Of a stretch of 64,000 bases of DNA, positions 61,994-64,000 are shown piece after piece. The notes beneath the pieces are model-generated. The model was not told the DNA's origin and did no database searches. It saw only the letters and a list, made by a program, of their open reading frames with translations. Positions within the stretch are counted from its first letter, which is position 1; each line of letters begins with the position of its first letter. The DNA is from an uncultured Flavobacterium sp. (GTDB lineage: Bacteria; Bacteroidota; Bacteroidia; Flavobacteriales; Flavobacteriaceae), in contig NZ_CAMLDD010000020.1 in the NCBI RefSeq assembly GCF_946478785.1, forward strand, positions 38,216 through 102,215. Reading direction: 5' to 3'. The position numbers were made by a program, and so were the translations under genes.

Positions 61994-63804
61994 TGTACTG
62001 TTTCTATCATTAAAGATTTGTCAATATCTATTGCAGGGCCGTAAACTAAAGCTTCTCCACGTGATAAAGTTGGTAATAAATCTTTACTTCCACATCCCAA
62101 AATACCTTCTAAATAATCTAGTCCGGTTTGATCAACGCTTTTAAAAGCTATTAGATTTTCACACTGAGACAACGCACTTTTTGAGACAACGGCTGTTCTT
62201 TGAGATATAAATATAATAGAAATTCCATATTTTCTCACTTGCATCATATTCAACCCGAATCTAATTGATTCTTCGCGTCCAGGCGAACCAAAACCTAAAC
62301 CCGCAGGCTCAGGAATGAACTGGTGAGCTTCATCAATAACTAGTACGCGAGATTTAGGAATTCCATTTTTATATTCTTCTTTAGCAATTTCCATCAAGTG
62401 ATTCAAATACTTTAGAGCTGATTCGGCTGGATTTCCCGTTGGTTCGCAAACAGACACTCCTGTGTCCAAAAGGTCATCATCTTTTTCAAATTTTGTGTAG
62501 CCTAACTTTGAAACAAATTCTCCTGTTTGATCCATAATTATTACTCTTCTAGTTTTAGCTAGCTCTTGAATAAGTTTATGACACAATGTGGTTTTTCCCA
62601 TTCCTGTCATACCCAAAATGGCCATGTGTGATTCTTTAATTTTGATTAGATCAAGATTTATGGGAAGTTTCGAATTTTTAATATATCCTAAAGTAAATTT
62701 ATTTTCTAAAGGTTGCAAATTATCATTCGCCCAATTCTCATGACTTGCAATATATATTGGTGTGCTTAAAGCGGGTAAATATTTATTGATTTTCAATGAT
62801 TGATCCTGTAGCGAGTAACTGCCGATTTGTATTGCTTTTACTTTTCTATCTAATTGAGCTCCGCCTTTAATTATAACCTTAAAAATTTCTGCTTGAATAA
62901 TCTGGTAAAAAACTACTTCGTCTAAATTCCTAAGATATATTGTTTCGCCGATTTTAATTCTTTGATTTGTGTCAAATACAATAATATTTGTACTTGTTCC
63001 TTCATCAACATTACCAATGTATTTTGAATCGACTTCTCTTCCTTGCGACAAAATATTAAGCGATTGTTTTGAAACCAAAGTATCGACATTTAAGGAATCA
63101 TCGAGTTGAATCTGTCCGTAAATGTCATCCGTTCGATTTATTCTTTTTACTATTGTTCCTTGAGATTCACAACTTGCAGTAGATACTGTAACTCTTGTTC
63201 CGACAGCGTTAAGTTTTCTGGTTGTAACCAATAATGTTGATGGGCCAATTATTCCTAGAGGATATATAGGCAAAGGTTTGTCTGTCAGTTCCAGAAAGTA
63301 AAGCTCCCAATTTATAAATCTTGTAAACGTCAAAACTGACCAACAAATTGCCAATATCCAGAAGTTGGAATTAGTTGGTAAATATAATTCTAAGACCGAA
63401 AGCCAAAATACTAACGAGTAAATAACAACTGCTGTCCCAATTTTAAAAAGAGGGAAGAAAGCATACAATTTTTTACTTGTTTCATTATTTTCATTTTGAT
63501 AAGCCAGTTTTAAGATGGACACAATGATTAAACAAATCAAAAATACTTTTAAAACAATCCAGCCAACTTTTGCAATATTTGCAGTTACAACAAAGCAAAG
63601 TAATAAAGCGATTATACTATTAGATAAGGTGTCATACGATTTTGGATACCAAGGTTCTAACAAAATTGGATTTATTACTATTGCTAGTAAACCTGAAAAA
63701 AACCAGATTTCATTTACGGCAACTTGTCCTGTAACAAAATATGTGCAGGCTAGAAGAACTAGCAGCTGAAAAATAAGTAATATGATTCGTGCTTTTAATG
63801 TCAT
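61990..63804 (-). CDS. membrane-anchored HerA/VirB4-like ATPase (DUF87)
   Basis: A 604-residue protein. The first 190 residues carry about six membrane helices (ARIILLIFQLLVLLACTYFV, FSGLLAIVINPILL, FFPLFKIGTAVVIYSLVFWL). After a beta-rich stretch (about 195-350) comes a HerA-type FtsK/VirB4 motor: Walker A MAILGMTGMGKTTL, the glutamine-rich MDQTGEFVSKLG, Walker B SRVLVIDEAHQFIPE, and IIFISQRTAVVSKSAL. HerA motors translocate DNA, usually with NurA or a defence nuclease; here no nuclease is adjacent and the motor is tied to the membrane. The gene has its own inverted ends (61979 and 63815) and its stop codon lies inside one. Confidence 0.85.
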   Translation of the reverse strand: MTLKARIILLIFQLLVLLACTYFVTGQVAVNEIWFFSGLLAIVINPILLEPWYPKSYDTLSNSIIALLLCFVVTANIAKVGWIVLKVFLICLIIVSILKLAYQNENNETSKKLYAFFPLFKIGTAVVIYSLVFWLSVLELYLPTNSNFWILAICWSVLTFTRFINWELYFLELTDKPLPIYPLGIIGPSTLLVTTRKLNAVGTRVTVSTASCESQGTIVKRINRTDDIYGQIQLDDSLNVDTLVSKQSLNILSQGREVDSKYIGNVDEGTSTNIIVFDTNQRIKIGETIYLRNLDEVVFYQIIQAEIFKVIIKGGAQLDRKVKAIQIGSYSLQDQSLKINKYLPALSTPIYIASHENWANDNLQPLENKFTLGYIKNSKLPINLDLIKIKESHMAILGMTGMGKTTLCHKLIQELAKTRRVIIMDQTGEFVSKLGYTKFEKDDDLLDTGVSVCEPTGNPAESALKYLNHLMEIAKEEYKNGIPKSRVLVIDEAHQFIPEPAGLGFGSPGREESIRFGLNMMQVRKYGISIIFISQRTAVVSKSALSQCENLIAFKSVDQTGLDYLEGILGCGSKDLLPTLSRGEALVYGPAIDIDKSLMIETVQ

Positions 63805-63814
63805 AGTTTGTTTA

Positions 63815-63959
63815 GTAATTGCGCCAACGTTCTCGCGCTACAAGCAGTTTGGGATTAAATCAGCATTATCTTCCGGATTTGCCAAATCTTTCAAATACAA
63901 ACCAATTTTTCAATTAAGTCAAATGCCCAAATTGCTTGTAGCGTGTGTTGAACTAAACC
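63815..63959 (-). repeat. attC-like palindromic boundary C
   Basis: CGCTACAAGCAGTTTGGG (63835-63852) and CCCAAATTGCTTGTAGCG (63926-63943) pair over 18 bp with one mismatch and a loop of about 73 nt. The left end GTAATTGCGCCAAC (63815-63828) is the inverted partner of 61979-61993. The right side starts the next unit with GTTGAACTAAACC, whose gene lies beyond the window. Confidence 0.65.
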
Positions 63960-64000
63960 TTCGGTAGCACTTACCGGGATTTTGTACCTTACGAATATAA

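Noticed and set aside
1..64000. CRISPR arrays, tRNA and rRNA genes
   Set aside because: No regularly spaced direct repeats, cloverleaf-like segments or rRNA words were found in the gaps read by eye; small or unusual ones could be missed without a program.

Overview
The window is a chromosomal piece of a Flavobacterium-like member of the Bacteroidota. The evidence is AT-rich coding, Bacteroidota-only families (DUF4290, DUF5686, DUF4252, DUF4199, DUF5074), TonB receptors with carboxypeptidase-like N-terminal domains, the gene order zapA / 6S RNA / rny, and promoters of the type TTTG, about 20 nt, TAnnTTTG. No rRNA, tRNA or CRISPR array was found.

Layout. 1-3.3 kb: a truncated NmrA/SDR reductase, then a minus-strand unit of a TetR regulator and two alpha/beta hydrolases, with a palindromic operator in front of the regulator; one hydrolase carries an in-frame stop. 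3.4-7.7 kb: an orphan protein, DUF493, DUF4290, murA (Asp in place of the fosfomycin-target Cys) and a CDF metal transporter. 7.7-10.9 kb: a GIY-YIG gene between copies of a dispersed repeat, and a DUF5686 outer-membrane gene split by an in-frame TGA. 10.9-20.1 kb: aroQ, three outer-membrane barrels, xerD, a PAS histidine kinase, a lipoprotein, rny, a 6S-like RNA, zapA and a coiled-coil partner. 20.3-32.6 kb: M23 peptidase, TonB receptor, lipoprotein, DUF2971, ABC exporter, YhcG-type nuclease, phosphosugar mutase, glycosyltransferase and DUF4199. 32.7-47.7 kb: L31, a GlmU-like nucleotidyltransferase, AGCS symporter, ABC-F protein, S41 protease, an ECF sigma operon with DUF4252 proteins, YiaA/B, carB, L34 and smaller genes.

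47.8-57.7 kb is a vitamin B12 acquisition and salvage locus. A cobalamin riboswitch precedes a BtuB-like receptor and a DUF5074 lipoprotein resembling the B12-binding BtuG. Nearby are alpha-ribazole phosphatase, cobS, a bluB-cobT fusion and cobU, then a BtuF-like binding protein and a BtuC-like permease with no adjacent ATPase gene. No corrin-ring synthesis genes are present, so the locus looks built for uptake and for assembly of the lower ligand.

59.1-64.0 kb, after a photolyase, is accessory DNA. Small gene units (parDE; a membrane protein with a small partner; a membrane-anchored HerA-like ATPase) are each bounded by their own 14-16 bp inverted ends that meet at AAC/GTT junctions inside large imperfect palindromes. 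This resembles an integron cassette array without an integrase, or an unrelated cassette system. A decayed REP-associated tyrosine transposase with its two REP arms sits inside one of the palindromes. This region is the best candidate for something undescribed.
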